The translations under genes were made by a program, and so were the position numbers. Positions 1 through 6,943 of a stretch of DNA of 13,680 nucleotides are shown here, piece by piece; the first letter of the stretch is position 1; each line of letters opens with the position of its first letter. Source of the DNA: Desulfobacterales bacterium (GTDB lineage: Bacteria > Desulfobacterota > Desulfobulbia > Desulfobulbales > BM004). The notes below the pieces were generated by a model. The model was not told where the DNA came from. It saw only the letters and a list, made by a program, of their open reading frames with translations, and ran no database searches. Location: assembly GCA_012974315.1 (NCBI GenBank), contig JAAXQI010000145.1:1-13680 (forward strand), given 5' to 3'.

Positions 1-589
1 CATTTCTTCTTCGCTCCGCTCCGCTTAAACCAGTTTGGGCACAGGTCCATTGGTGCCGCTCCAAAACATGGGGATCAATTCGCTCTTTACTCTTTGAAAA
101 CAATTTCCGGCCCAGTACCAAAGCCTGGTTAAAGCCCCTCTTGCGCAACCGCTTTGGATGGAGCGGGACAGGAAGAATCAAGTCCGGCTCCGGAAGAGGA
201 TGGTGCAGATAGTATTGGCGTGTCAAGGCTGCAAAGGTTTCGAGGCCATGCATCTTTCCGTTGTACTTAAAGACCTTGACAGCCTCTGCCACTGGTGTCT
301 GATAGAAAACAACAGCACGTGCCCGGGTAAAATGCCACCCATGTTTAAGACAATAACCGCAAAGGTGATTCTCTCCTGCATTATTTTTAAATGGTTTGCC
401 GCAGGTCGTGCAAAACGGTGCCTGAATTAACCGGACATTCTGCAGGCACGCCTGGCAGTAAGAAATGTCCAGGCACCCTTGCAGTCCAGTTCCACAGGAA
501 AGGCAGAACAAAGGGAAAAAGGTATTCCTTGCTGCATGGAGAAATTCTTTAATCCCCAGCCAAAGTTCTGTTCTGAAAATATTGCTCAT
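1..589 (-). CDS. comF: ComF family protein (amidophosphoribosyltransferase-like), 3'-truncated by the window edge
   Basis: The reverse strand is open from an ATG at 589 to the left edge: 196 complete codons with no stop, so the C-terminus lies outside the window. The N-terminus has four CxxC pairs (C29/C32, C45/C48, C60/C63, C77/C80), the double zinc-ribbon of ComF proteins. The phosphoribosyltransferase part follows, with the family signature LPVPLHPKRLRKRGFNQ (139-155) and then QTGLSGAERRRN at the edge. The expected PRPP-binding loop is not in view. Members run about 230-250 residues, so some 40-50 are missing. ComF proteins are linked to DNA uptake during natural transformation and may act on purine precursors; the exact reaction is unsettled. 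An in-frame ATG six codons upstream (607) is an alternative start. Neither start has a good ribosome binding site. I prefer 589 because the putative promoter leaves almost no leader for 607. Family call firm, start uncertain. Confidence 0.9.
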   Translation of the reverse strand, partial: MSNIFRTELWLGIKEFLHAARNTFFPLFCLSCGTGLQGCLDISYCQACLQNVRLIQAPFCTTCGKPFKNNAGENHLCGYCLKHGWHFTRARAVVFYQTPVAEAVKVFKYNGKMHGLETFAALTRQYYLHHPLPEPDLILPVPLHPKRLRKRGFNQALVLGRKLFSKSKERIDPHVLERHQWTCAQTGLSGAERRRN

Positions 590-622
590 TTTATACGGGA
601 TCTTCATGCTTACATCGACAAA

Positions 623-650
623 TGTATAATATAGAGTGAGCTAAAGTGAA
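623..650 (-). promoter_or_regulatory. Candidate promoter for comF
   Basis: Read on the minus strand, TTCACT (650-645) is followed after 16 bases by TATACA (628-623). Each hexamer matches four of six sigma-70 consensus bases. Transcription would begin near 616, giving a leader of roughly 27 bases to the ATG at 589. The -35 hexamer lies inside the modular repeat at 635-688, so a protein binding the repeat could control this promoter. Pattern match only. Confidence 0.35.
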
Positions 651-688
651 CTGAAGTGTCAAGTGAGCTAAAGTGTCAAGTGAGCTAA
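635..688. repeat. Modular tandem repeat (10-mer and 7-mer units) upstream of comF
   Basis: The plus strand is built from two short modules. The 10-mer AGTGAGCTAA occurs at 635-644, 662-671 and 679-688, with a variant AGTGAACTGA at 645-654. The 7-mer AGTGTCA occurs at 655-661 and 672-678. The order is 10-10-7-10-7-10, so two copies form perfect 17-base units. The modules share the start AGTG. The array ends in a partial AGT before TATAAGTG. It sits just upstream of comF and covers its candidate -35. The spacing resembles iteron-like or operator arrays, but no binding protein can be named from sequence. Confidence 0.85.
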
Positions 689-787
689 AGTTATAAGTGC
701 CTTTAATGTCTGTGAGACTTTTTACCTATTCATCCTAATTGCAAACCCTGATCGTTTATGCTAAATCTTGCTGCTCTTTCACCACAG

Positions 788-816
788 ATGAGTAGCTTTT
801 ACTTAACGATTATAAT
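788..816 (+). promoter_or_regulatory. Candidate promoter for icd
   Basis: A perfect -10 hexamer TATAAT (811-816) follows ATGAGT (788-793) at 17-base spacing; the -35 matches three of six. The start would be near 823, leaving a leader of about 97 bases. A second -10-like TATAAA lies at 828-833. Strong -10, weak -35, no experimental support. Confidence 0.4.
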
Positions 817-919
817 AAAGGTAACAGTATAAACTCGTTGCTCTAGATACACATTAATAGTTTTTTATTAGTTTTTTCTGATCCTCATCTGTCACTCGTT
901 TAATTAATAAGGAAAGAAC

Positions 920-3145
920 ATGACCAAGCAAACCATAATATATACAGAAATTGATGAAGCCCCCGCCCTGGCAACCTATTCTCTGCTTCCGATCCTCCAG
1001 GCCTATACTAAAGACTCCGGAATCGTCTTTGCAAAAAAAGATATCTCCCTGGCCGGCAGAATCATTGCAAACTTTCCGGACTCCCTGGCCGCAAGCCAGC
1101 AAATCCCGGATTTCCTGGCTGAACTCGGCGGTCTCGTCAAGCTACCACAGACCAATATCATCAAACTGCCAAACATCAGTGCTTCCATTCCGCAATTGAA
1201 AGCGGCAATCAAAGAGCTGCAGGAAAAAGGATACTCCATTCCAGACTATCCTGAAAAGCCCAAAACTAATGCCGAAAAGGATTTGCAGGCACGCTATGCC
1301 AAAGTGCTTGGAAGTGCCGTAAACCCGGTCTTAAGAGAAGGGAACTCTGACCGGCGAGCCGCTGCATCAGTTAAAATGTTCGCCCGTAAGAACCCGCACC
1401 GTTTGATGAAAGAGTGGCCACAGGGATCAAAATCACGTGTCGCACACATGACAGGTGGAGATTTCTACGCCAGCGAAAAATCCACTACGGTCAGTGATAC
1501 TTGCGGGGTGCGGATTGAGTTTATCGGTGATGATGGACAGAGAACCGTGCTCAAGGAAAAAATCGATCTAAAGGCAGGAGAGGTTCTTGATGCTTCGGCC
1601 ATGAATGTCCGTGAGCTGCGCAAATTTTTTGAAGAACAGATTGACGAAGCCCTGAACGACGAAATTCTGCTCTCGTTGCACCTCAAGGCGACAATGATGA
1701 AAGTCTCGGACCCGGTCATGTTCGGTCACTGTGTCGCTGTTTTCTACAAAGAATTTTTTGAAAAACATGCTGCTCTCATTAAAGAGTTGGGGGTTAATGT
1801 CAACAATGGCCTGGACGATCTCTACACCAAACTCCAGAGCCTGCCGGAATCACAAAGGACAGAGATAGAAGCAGACATTGAAGGTGTTTATCAAACCCGC
1901 CCCAAACTGGCCATGGTTGACTCCAGCAAGGGTATCACCAACCTGCATGTCCCCAACAACATTATTGTCGATGCATCCATGCCCGTCTTCATCCGTGACG
2001 GCGGCAGAATGTGGGGGCCGGACGACCGGCTCCAAGACTGCATCGCCATGGTGCCTGACAGGTGTTATGCGACAATCTACCAGGAGGTTGTTGAGGACTG
2101 TAAAAAACATGGACCCTTTGATCCTGCCATCATGGGAAGTGTCGCCAACGTCGGCTTGATGGCGCAAAAGGCAGAGGAATACGGGTCCCACGACAAGACC
2201 TTCCTGGCACCTGCTAAAGGCACAATCCGCATTATTGACAACTCAGGTGCGACTCTGTTGGAGCAGCCCGTGGAAGAAGGAGATATCTTCAGGTCATGCC
2301 AGACAAAGGATGCACCAATTCGGGACTGGGTCAAGCTGGCGGTGACCAGGGCCAGGGCCACCGGCGTCCCGGCGATCTTCTGGCTCGATGAGAAAAGGGG
2401 CCATGATGCCGAGATTATTGCAAAGGTGAAAGCCTATCTGCCAGAACACAATACATCCGGCCTGGATATCCGAATCATGAACCCGGTGGAGGCGATGCGC
2501 ATTTCACTCGCCAGGACCAGAAATAGCGAAGATACCATTGCGGTGACCGGCAATGTCCTGCGTGATTATCTCACCGACCTGTTCCCGATCCTGGAGTTGG
2601 GCACCAGTGCCAAAATGCTGTCCATCGTTCCACTTATGAACGGCGGAGGACTTTTTGAGACGGGGGCGGGCGGCTCAGCCCCCAAGCATGTCCAGCAGTT
2701 TCTCCAGGAAGGGCATCTGCGCTGGGACTCCCTTGGCGAATTCTGCGCCCTTGTCCCTTCGTTCGAGCATATTTACAGTACATCCAATAATGAAAAGGCA
2801 CTGATTTTTGCCCAGACCCTTGACCGGGCAATAGGCCGGTTTCTGGAAAACGAAAAGTCGCCTTCCCGCAAGGTTCATGAGCTGGATACCCGTGGCTCCC
2901 ATTTCTACCTGGCATTATACTGGGCACAAACGCTGGCTGAACAGAACAGGGACAGGGATCTGCAGGCACTCTTTGCAGAAGTGTCACAGAAGCTTGGTGA
3001 AAATGAGGAAAAAATTATTGGTGAGCTCAATGGCGCCCAGGGCCAACCTGCTGATATTGGTGGTTATTACCGGCCGGATTACGTAAGGGTAGTCCAGGCG
3101 ATGCGGCCAAGCTCAACGTTTAATGCAATTGTGGACGGAATTTAG
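920..3145 (+). CDS. icd: Isocitrate dehydrogenase, NADP-dependent, monomeric type
   Basis: This enzyme oxidatively decarboxylates isocitrate to 2-oxoglutarate with NADP+ in the cytoplasmic TCA cycle and supplies NADPH. The 741-residue protein is collinear with the large single-chain IDH family (about 740 residues, as in Azotobacter and Corynebacterium), not the roughly 400-residue dimeric type. Visible landmarks are S132 and N135, R139, the NSDRRAA segment (142-148), K256, D351 in VDASMPVFIRD, Y421 in YGSHDKTF, and the cofactor region K589-H590, R601 and R650. These correspond to residues I recall as contacting isocitrate/metal and the NADP 2'-phosphate, which argues for NADP specificity. The C-terminal segment DTRGSHFYLALYWAQ is also typical. 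The ATG at 920 has AAGGA (909-913) six bases upstream. The gene stands alone, divergent from comF and convergent with the mutase. No truncation or missing key residue seen. Confidence 0.97.
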   Translation: MTKQTIIYTEIDEAPALATYSLLPILQAYTKDSGIVFAKKDISLAGRIIANFPDSLAASQQIPDFLAELGGLVKLPQTNIIKLPNISASIPQLKAAIKELQEKGYSIPDYPEKPKTNAEKDLQARYAKVLGSAVNPVLREGNSDRRAAASVKMFARKNPHRLMKEWPQGSKSRVAHMTGGDFYASEKSTTVSDTCGVRIEFIGDDGQRTVLKEKIDLKAGEVLDASAMNVRELRKFFEEQIDEALNDEILLSLHLKATMMKVSDPVMFGHCVAVFYKEFFEKHAALIKELGVNVNNGLDDLYTKLQSLPESQRTEIEADIEGVYQTRPKLAMVDSSKGITNLHVPNNIIVDASMPVFIRDGGRMWGPDDRLQDCIAMVPDRCYATIYQEVVEDCKKHGPFDPAIMGSVANVGLMAQKAEEYGSHDKTFLAPAKGTIRIIDNSGATLLEQPVEEGDIFRSCQTKDAPIRDWVKLAVTRARATGVPAIFWLDEKRGHDAEIIAKVKAYLPEHNTSGLDIRIMNPVEAMRISLARTRNSEDTIAVTGNVLRDYLTDLFPILELGTSAKMLSIVPLMNGGGLFETGAGGSAPKHVQQFLQEGHLRWDSLGEFCALVPSFEHIYSTSNNEKALIFAQTLDRAIGRFLENEKSPSRKVHELDTRGSHFYLALYWAQTLAEQNRDRDLQALFAEVSQKLGENEEKIIGELNGAQGQPADIGGYYRPDYVRVVQAMRPSSTFNAIVDGI

Positions 3146-3160
3146 CCCGGATTGTAAGAA

Positions 3161-3190
3161 AAGCAGGTTGGCGGCCATCCTTTTCAACCT
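3161..3190. terminator. Weak hairpin between converging icd and mutase genes
   Basis: AGGTTG (3165-3170) can pair with CAACCT (3185-3190) across a 14-base loop in the 43-base gap between the two converging stop codons. The right arm overlaps the mutase stop. On the minus strand the stem is followed by GCTTTTCTT, a modest T tract, so it would serve the mutase better than icd. The stem is short and the loop long, so support is weak. Confidence 0.25.
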
Positions 3191-4556
3191 ACCCTTCAAT
3201 CAACTGCAGCAGTTCCTCAGTCTTGTTCTCCATAAGCCGGCGATCACCCCGGCTTTCGACATTCAGGCGCAGTAACGGCTCCGTATTTGATTTCCGCACG
3301 TTAAAACGGTAGCCATCGCAGGAAACACTTAAACCATCAGTATAATCCTTTTCGCACGGTATCTCGCTGTATAGCTTTTCAATTCGCGCAACCACCGCAT
3401 CAGGGTCATCTACCACCCGGTTGATCTCACCACTCACAGGAAAACGTTCCATGCACTCTGCAAGCATTTCCGAAAGTGTCATTTTTGTCCGGCTCAGAAG
3501 CTGCCAGACAAGCAACCAGGGAATCATGCCGGAGTCGCAGTAGTTAAAATCCCTGAAATAATGGTGCCCTGACATTTCACCGCCATAGAGAGCATCCACC
3601 TCTCTCATTTTGTCCTTTATAAAGGCATGCCCGGTTCTGGCCATGACGGGGACGTGTCCCTCCCTGATAACAATTTCCCTGGTATTCCAGATCAGCCTGG
3701 GGTCATGAATTATTTTCTGCGGCTTACTTCTCCCACGTAACATGGCCTGGGCAAGCAAACCGACAAGATAATACCCTTCGACAAAGGCCCCCTTTTCATC
3801 GAACAGGAAACAGCGGTCAAAATCGCCATCCCAGGCAATACCGATATCAGCTTTCTCCTGTATGACAGCTCTTGCTGTATTTTCCCTGTTGCCTGGCAGC
3901 AGAGGATTGGGGACACCATGGGGAAAACTGCCGTCCGGGTCATGCTGTAACTTTATAAATGTTATGGGCAATCTTTTTTCAAGGAGATCAATTACCGGAC
4001 CGGCGCATCCGTTCCCTGCATTGACAACAGCCCTGATCGGTTGCAAAAGGTCCGGCTTTATATAACTGAGAAGGTGTTCTACATACTGTTCACGTATACT
4101 TGCCTGGTGAATGGACCCCGGTGCGCTTCCTTTTATAAAAGAACCATCAAGGACCATTTTTTGTATATCCACCAACCCGGTATCACTACTTATGGGTCTG
4201 GACTCCCGGCGCACAAACTTCATGCCGTTATATTCTGCAGGATTGTGGCTTGCGGTCACCATTATGCCTCCATCAGCATCAAGGGCTCCCGTAGCAAAAT
4301 ATACCTCCTCGGTGCCACAGAGTCCGATATCGAGCACCTCAGCTCCCCCGGTTATTAACCCCTGGGACAGGGCAGATACCAACTCTTTGCTGGAAAGACG
4401 GATATCGTAGCCAACGACAACACGACGGGCATTTAAAAAAGAGACAAAAGCTTGCCCAATTTTAAATGCCAGCTCCTCATTTAATTCATCAGGCACCCGG
4501 CCCCGAACATCATACGCCTTGAAGCAACTGAGTCTGCTCTCTTGATTATCTTGCAT
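3189..4556 (-). CDS. Phosphomannomutase/phosphoglucomutase (ManB/AlgC-type phosphohexomutase)
   Basis: This alpha-D-phosphohexomutase moves phosphate between C6 and C1 of mannose or glucose phosphates, feeding sugar-nucleotide synthesis for surface polysaccharides. Numbering from the ATG at 4556 (455 residues), all four signature loops are present: the phosphoserine loop TASHNP with S103, the metal loop DGDFDR (243-248), the sugar-recognition loop GGEMSGHH (325-332), and the phosphate-binding loop RKSNTEP (421-427). The EMSGH form fits bifunctional PMM/PGM enzymes such as Pseudomonas AlgC (about 463 residues). An open frame extends upstream to a TTG at 4655. I rejected that start because it adds 33 residues of low-complexity sequence with no homology, while 4556 begins just before the conserved FKAYDVRG. 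The ribosome binding site is poor. The gene is divergent from the SDR-plsC pair. Whether mannose or glucose phosphate is the physiological substrate cannot be told from sequence. Confidence 0.93.
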   Translation of the reverse strand: MQDNQESRLSCFKAYDVRGRVPDELNEELAFKIGQAFVSFLNARRVVVGYDIRLSSKELVSALSQGLITGGAEVLDIGLCGTEEVYFATGALDADGGIMVTASHNPAEYNGMKFVRRESRPISSDTGLVDIQKMVLDGSFIKGSAPGSIHQASIREQYVEHLLSYIKPDLLQPIRAVVNAGNGCAGPVIDLLEKRLPITFIKLQHDPDGSFPHGVPNPLLPGNRENTARAVIQEKADIGIAWDGDFDRCFLFDEKGAFVEGYYLVGLLAQAMLRGRSKPQKIIHDPRLIWNTREIVIREGHVPVMARTGHAFIKDKMREVDALYGGEMSGHHYFRDFNYCDSGMIPWLLVWQLLSRTKMTLSEMLAECMERFPVSGEINRVVDDPDAVVARIEKLYSEIPCEKDYTDGLSVSCDGYRFNVRKSNTEPLLRLNVESRGDRRLMENKTEELLQLIEG

Positions 4557-4784
4557 ATTTCGCTGTAATTTTGAATACGATTTATTGTTTTTTCCGCTGA
4601 AGAAATGGTTGCCTGTTTGATTTTTCTTACCGCAATAAAGTATGGATGGCAACAATTACCGTATGGGGCGCTGGTCAAGCTTCAACTTGACTTCAAATTA
4701 TAGAGAGGGTAAGTACATAAAAATACATTCTTCTGGCATGCCCGAAGAACTACCTATACTAAGGATTCCCCGGGTTTGAATTAC

Positions 4785-4811
4785 TTGTTACTATTATTTT
4801 AATACTATAAA
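4785..4811 (+). promoter_or_regulatory. Candidate promoter for the SDR-plsC unit
   Basis: The -10-like TATAAA (4806-4811) lies 33 bases before the SDR start. The nearest -35-like sequence, TTGTTA (4785-4790), is at a short 15-base spacing. The 287-base divergent region shared with the mutase is AT-rich and shows no other clear signal. Low confidence. Confidence 0.25.
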
Positions 4812-4843
4812 TCAACCGAAACAAAGTATACTCATTCAGCGAC

Positions 4844-6019
4844 ATGAACAATTCTGAAACATCACCTAAATTGAGCGGCTTGATTATCGGCGGTTCTGGT
4901 CTCATCGGCGGTTATCTGCTGCATTATTTTAAAACCAAGACACCTGAAATTGATGTCAGATCCCCGAATAGCAAAAAACTGAGCCTCCGGGATCTTGATG
5001 ACATCATCAGTTATTTCAAAAGGCAGAAACCGGACTTTGTAATTAATTGTGCTATCACGGCAATTAAAAGCGATGCCTTACTGTCATACGAAGTCAACTA
5101 CCAGGGCAGCATAAACCTTGCCAGGGCAGCGCTTGCCCTGAACATTCCCTATATCCATATCAGTTCAGCAGCCACCCTGCCTCCAGGCGAGAACCTGACG
5201 GAGGAAGACCATCTGCCCCTGGACTCTTCCCTGTCAAATTATGCCAAATCCAAGCTGATGACCGAGATGACCTTAAGGCATATGCATGAAAAGCATGGTC
5301 TGCAATACACCCTCATCCGGATGGCTATCGTCTATGGAGCCCACGATCATAAAATCCAGGGTATCAATCGGCTTTTGTTTAATGTTGTCGACAGGGCCAT
5401 GCCATTCATGCTGACCAAGAAGAAGGGAGTGCTTCACTCATACTCCAATGCCAGCAAAGTTCCTTACTTTATTCACCATATCCTGAAAAACAAAGATGAA
5501 TTCTCAGGCAAACATTATCACTTTGTCGACCCGGAACCCGTTGATCTCGCCCAGCTCATTTTAACCATTAAGGCTTATATGAACCTCAAAACCCCGCGGG
5601 AAATATATATTCCCTACCGTTTAGCCAAAGCGGGGAATAACTTCATGAACCTGGTTATTAAATTTTTTAACCGTATAGGGTATAAGGTCCATGTGCCGGC
5701 AGAGATGATTTTTCTGGAAAATTTTTACATGACCCAAACCCTTTCCTGCGAAAAGCTTAAAAATTCAAGCTTTATCGATCCAAATCCCGAGGCAACAATA
5801 TTTACGGAACTGCCTTACCTTATTAAATATTATATTGCGCGGTGGGAGCATCTGAACATGTTTTCCTCTTTCAGCAGCAAGAAGTTCAGCTCAACTCACG
5901 GCGCCAAAAAAATGCCCGACCCGGCCAGCCAAATTGCCGAGACTTTTATCAATTCCCCCTCGAAACTGCTGGATACCATCCATAAAAAAGGTATCGGGCC
6001 ATTAAAAGAAATCCTGTAA
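4844..6019 (+). CDS. Extended SDR family NAD(P)-dependent oxidoreductase/epimerase, RmlD-like
   Basis: The protein has a Rossmann fold of the extended short-chain dehydrogenase type. The nucleotide-binding loop is GGSGLIG (16-22), the strand with DFVINCA is at 64-70, the catalytic serine region is HISSAA (105-110), and the YxxxK pair is Y133/K137 in NYAKSK. The short first half and the pattern KPDFVINCA...VNYQGSINLARAA resemble dTDP-4-dehydrorhamnose reductase (RmlD) and other sugar-nucleotide SDRs. At 391 residues it is longer than RmlD (about 300). The extra C-terminal part (about 250-391) includes a basic, aromatic-rich stretch and matches nothing I recognise. The substrate is unknown; a sugar nucleotide or lipid-linked intermediate is likely. 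It lies 13 bases upstream of the acyltransferase, so the two are probably cotranscribed. The ATG at 4844 lacks a clear Shine-Dalgarno sequence but begins just before the first beta strand. Confidence 0.85.
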   Translation: MNNSETSPKLSGLIIGGSGLIGGYLLHYFKTKTPEIDVRSPNSKKLSLRDLDDIISYFKRQKPDFVINCAITAIKSDALLSYEVNYQGSINLARAALALNIPYIHISSAATLPPGENLTEEDHLPLDSSLSNYAKSKLMTEMTLRHMHEKHGLQYTLIRMAIVYGAHDHKIQGINRLLFNVVDRAMPFMLTKKKGVLHSYSNASKVPYFIHHILKNKDEFSGKHYHFVDPEPVDLAQLILTIKAYMNLKTPREIYIPYRLAKAGNNFMNLVIKFFNRIGYKVHVPAEMIFLENFYMTQTLSCEKLKNSSFIDPNPEATIFTELPYLIKYYIARWEHLNMFSSFSSKKFSSTHGAKKMPDPASQIAETFINSPSKLLDTIHKKGIGPLKEIL

Positions 6020-6032
6020 ACCCTTTATCCTG

Positions 6033-6770
6033 ATGAAGTTACTTTATACTCTCCGAGCTCTGCTGGTTGTTCCTTTTGCCTTGCTTCTTACCCTGTTTAT
6101 CAGCATTATGGCACTTTTATGGACTTTAGTCTTACGAAGGGATGCCAATTCAGTGCAAGGGTTGGCTGCCTGGTGGGCAAAATCCATCTGTGCCGCCAGT
6201 GGCGTTGTTGTTTCAGTAACCGGAACAGAAAAACTTAATGCAGAAAAACCATATATTTTTGCAGCAAACCATCAGAGCCAGTTTGATATTTTTGCCCTGC
6301 AGGGATTTTTGGGAGTCGATTTCCGCTGGCTTGCCAAAAAGGAACTTTTTCAGGTTCCCATATGGGGCCATGCCATGCGCAGGGCGGGATATATTCCAGT
6401 TGACCGGTCCCATGGCAGACAGGCCTTAAAAAGCCTTGGTGAGGCTGCACAGAAAATAGCTGCAGGAACTTCAGTTATCATCTTCCCGGAGGGCACAAGA
6501 ACAAAAGACGGCAAAATGCAGAACTTCAAAGCAGGCGCAATGGTGCTGGCAATTAAATCCGGGGTGGATATTGTTCCAGTGGCAATTAAAGGGACGTATG
6601 AAATCCTGCCCAAGGGTAAACTTTTAATAAACCCTGGAAATGTCTCGATTCGCGTTGGGAATCCCATTACAACAAAGAACTACACATCAAAAGACAAACA
6701 TGGACTGGCTAAAGTTCTGCAGGAAGACGTGGCAAAACTTTTAAGCACTATAACTTCCCATGCAGAGTAG
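6033..6770 (+). CDS. plsC: 1-acyl-sn-glycerol-3-phosphate acyltransferase (PlsC family)
   Basis: This membrane-associated acyltransferase converts lysophosphatidic acid to phosphatidic acid. The 245-residue length is typical. A hydrophobic N-terminal segment (about 9-34) should anchor it in the inner membrane. All four LPLAT motifs are present: NHQSQFD with H80 and D85 (catalytic HX4D), KELFQVPIWG (103-112), FPEGTRT (151-157) and VPVAIKG (181-187). The VDRS sequence (123-126) is also usual. It starts 13 bases after the SDR stop with no good ribosome binding site, which suggests translational coupling. Family assignment is firm. A different acceptor, such as an ornithine- or glycolipid-type lyso lipid, cannot be excluded, especially if this is not the genome's only PlsC paralogue. 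Confidence 0.93.
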   Translation: MKLLYTLRALLVVPFALLLTLFISIMALLWTLVLRRDANSVQGLAAWWAKSICAASGVVVSVTGTEKLNAEKPYIFAANHQSQFDIFALQGFLGVDFRWLAKKELFQVPIWGHAMRRAGYIPVDRSHGRQALKSLGEAAQKIAAGTSVIIFPEGTRTKDGKMQNFKAGAMVLAIKSGVDIVPVAIKGTYEILPKGKLLINPGNVSIRVGNPITTKNYTSKDKHGLAKVLQEDVAKLLSTITSHAE

Positions 6771-6943
6771 TGATGACAGTTGACTATTCTGGCTGCATAC
6801 GCTAAAGCTAACCAGTTTAATTGAATACCTAAATCCTTGCATTATTGCAGAATAGCATATGTGCCATTCATTATTGGGTTGAGTAATATTGAGATAAAAA
6901 AAGTTCTTGATTACGGATAAAAACGAATAAAAGGCCAAAGAAA

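Larger units (their letters stand above)
590..919. other. Divergent intergenic region between comF and icd
   Basis: This 330-base AT-rich stretch has no plausible gene. It holds the comF promoter candidate and modular repeat at its left end and the icd promoter candidate at 788-816. At 858-879 there is an 11-base tandem duplication (TAGTTTTTTAT then TAGTTTTTTCT). I found no strong hairpin, tRNA or riboswitch-like fold by eye. The minus-strand reading frame at 854-1102 overlaps the start of icd and has no supporting features. Confidence 0.6.

Noticed and set aside
158..430. A 90-codon plus-strand open frame
   Set aside because: It is antisense to the unmistakable ComF coding sequence on the minus strand and has no ribosome binding site or recognisable features.
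635..688. CRISPR array
   Set aside because: The units are only 10 and 7 bases, are directly adjacent with no unique spacers, and no cas genes are present.
2634..2987. A 117-codon minus-strand open frame inside icd
   Set aside because: It is antisense to the conserved cofactor-binding region of isocitrate dehydrogenase and has no independent coding evidence.
4557..4655. N-terminal extension of the mutase from a TTG start
   Set aside because: It adds 33 residues with no homology; the ATG at 4556 gives the normal family length and begins just before the first conserved motif.
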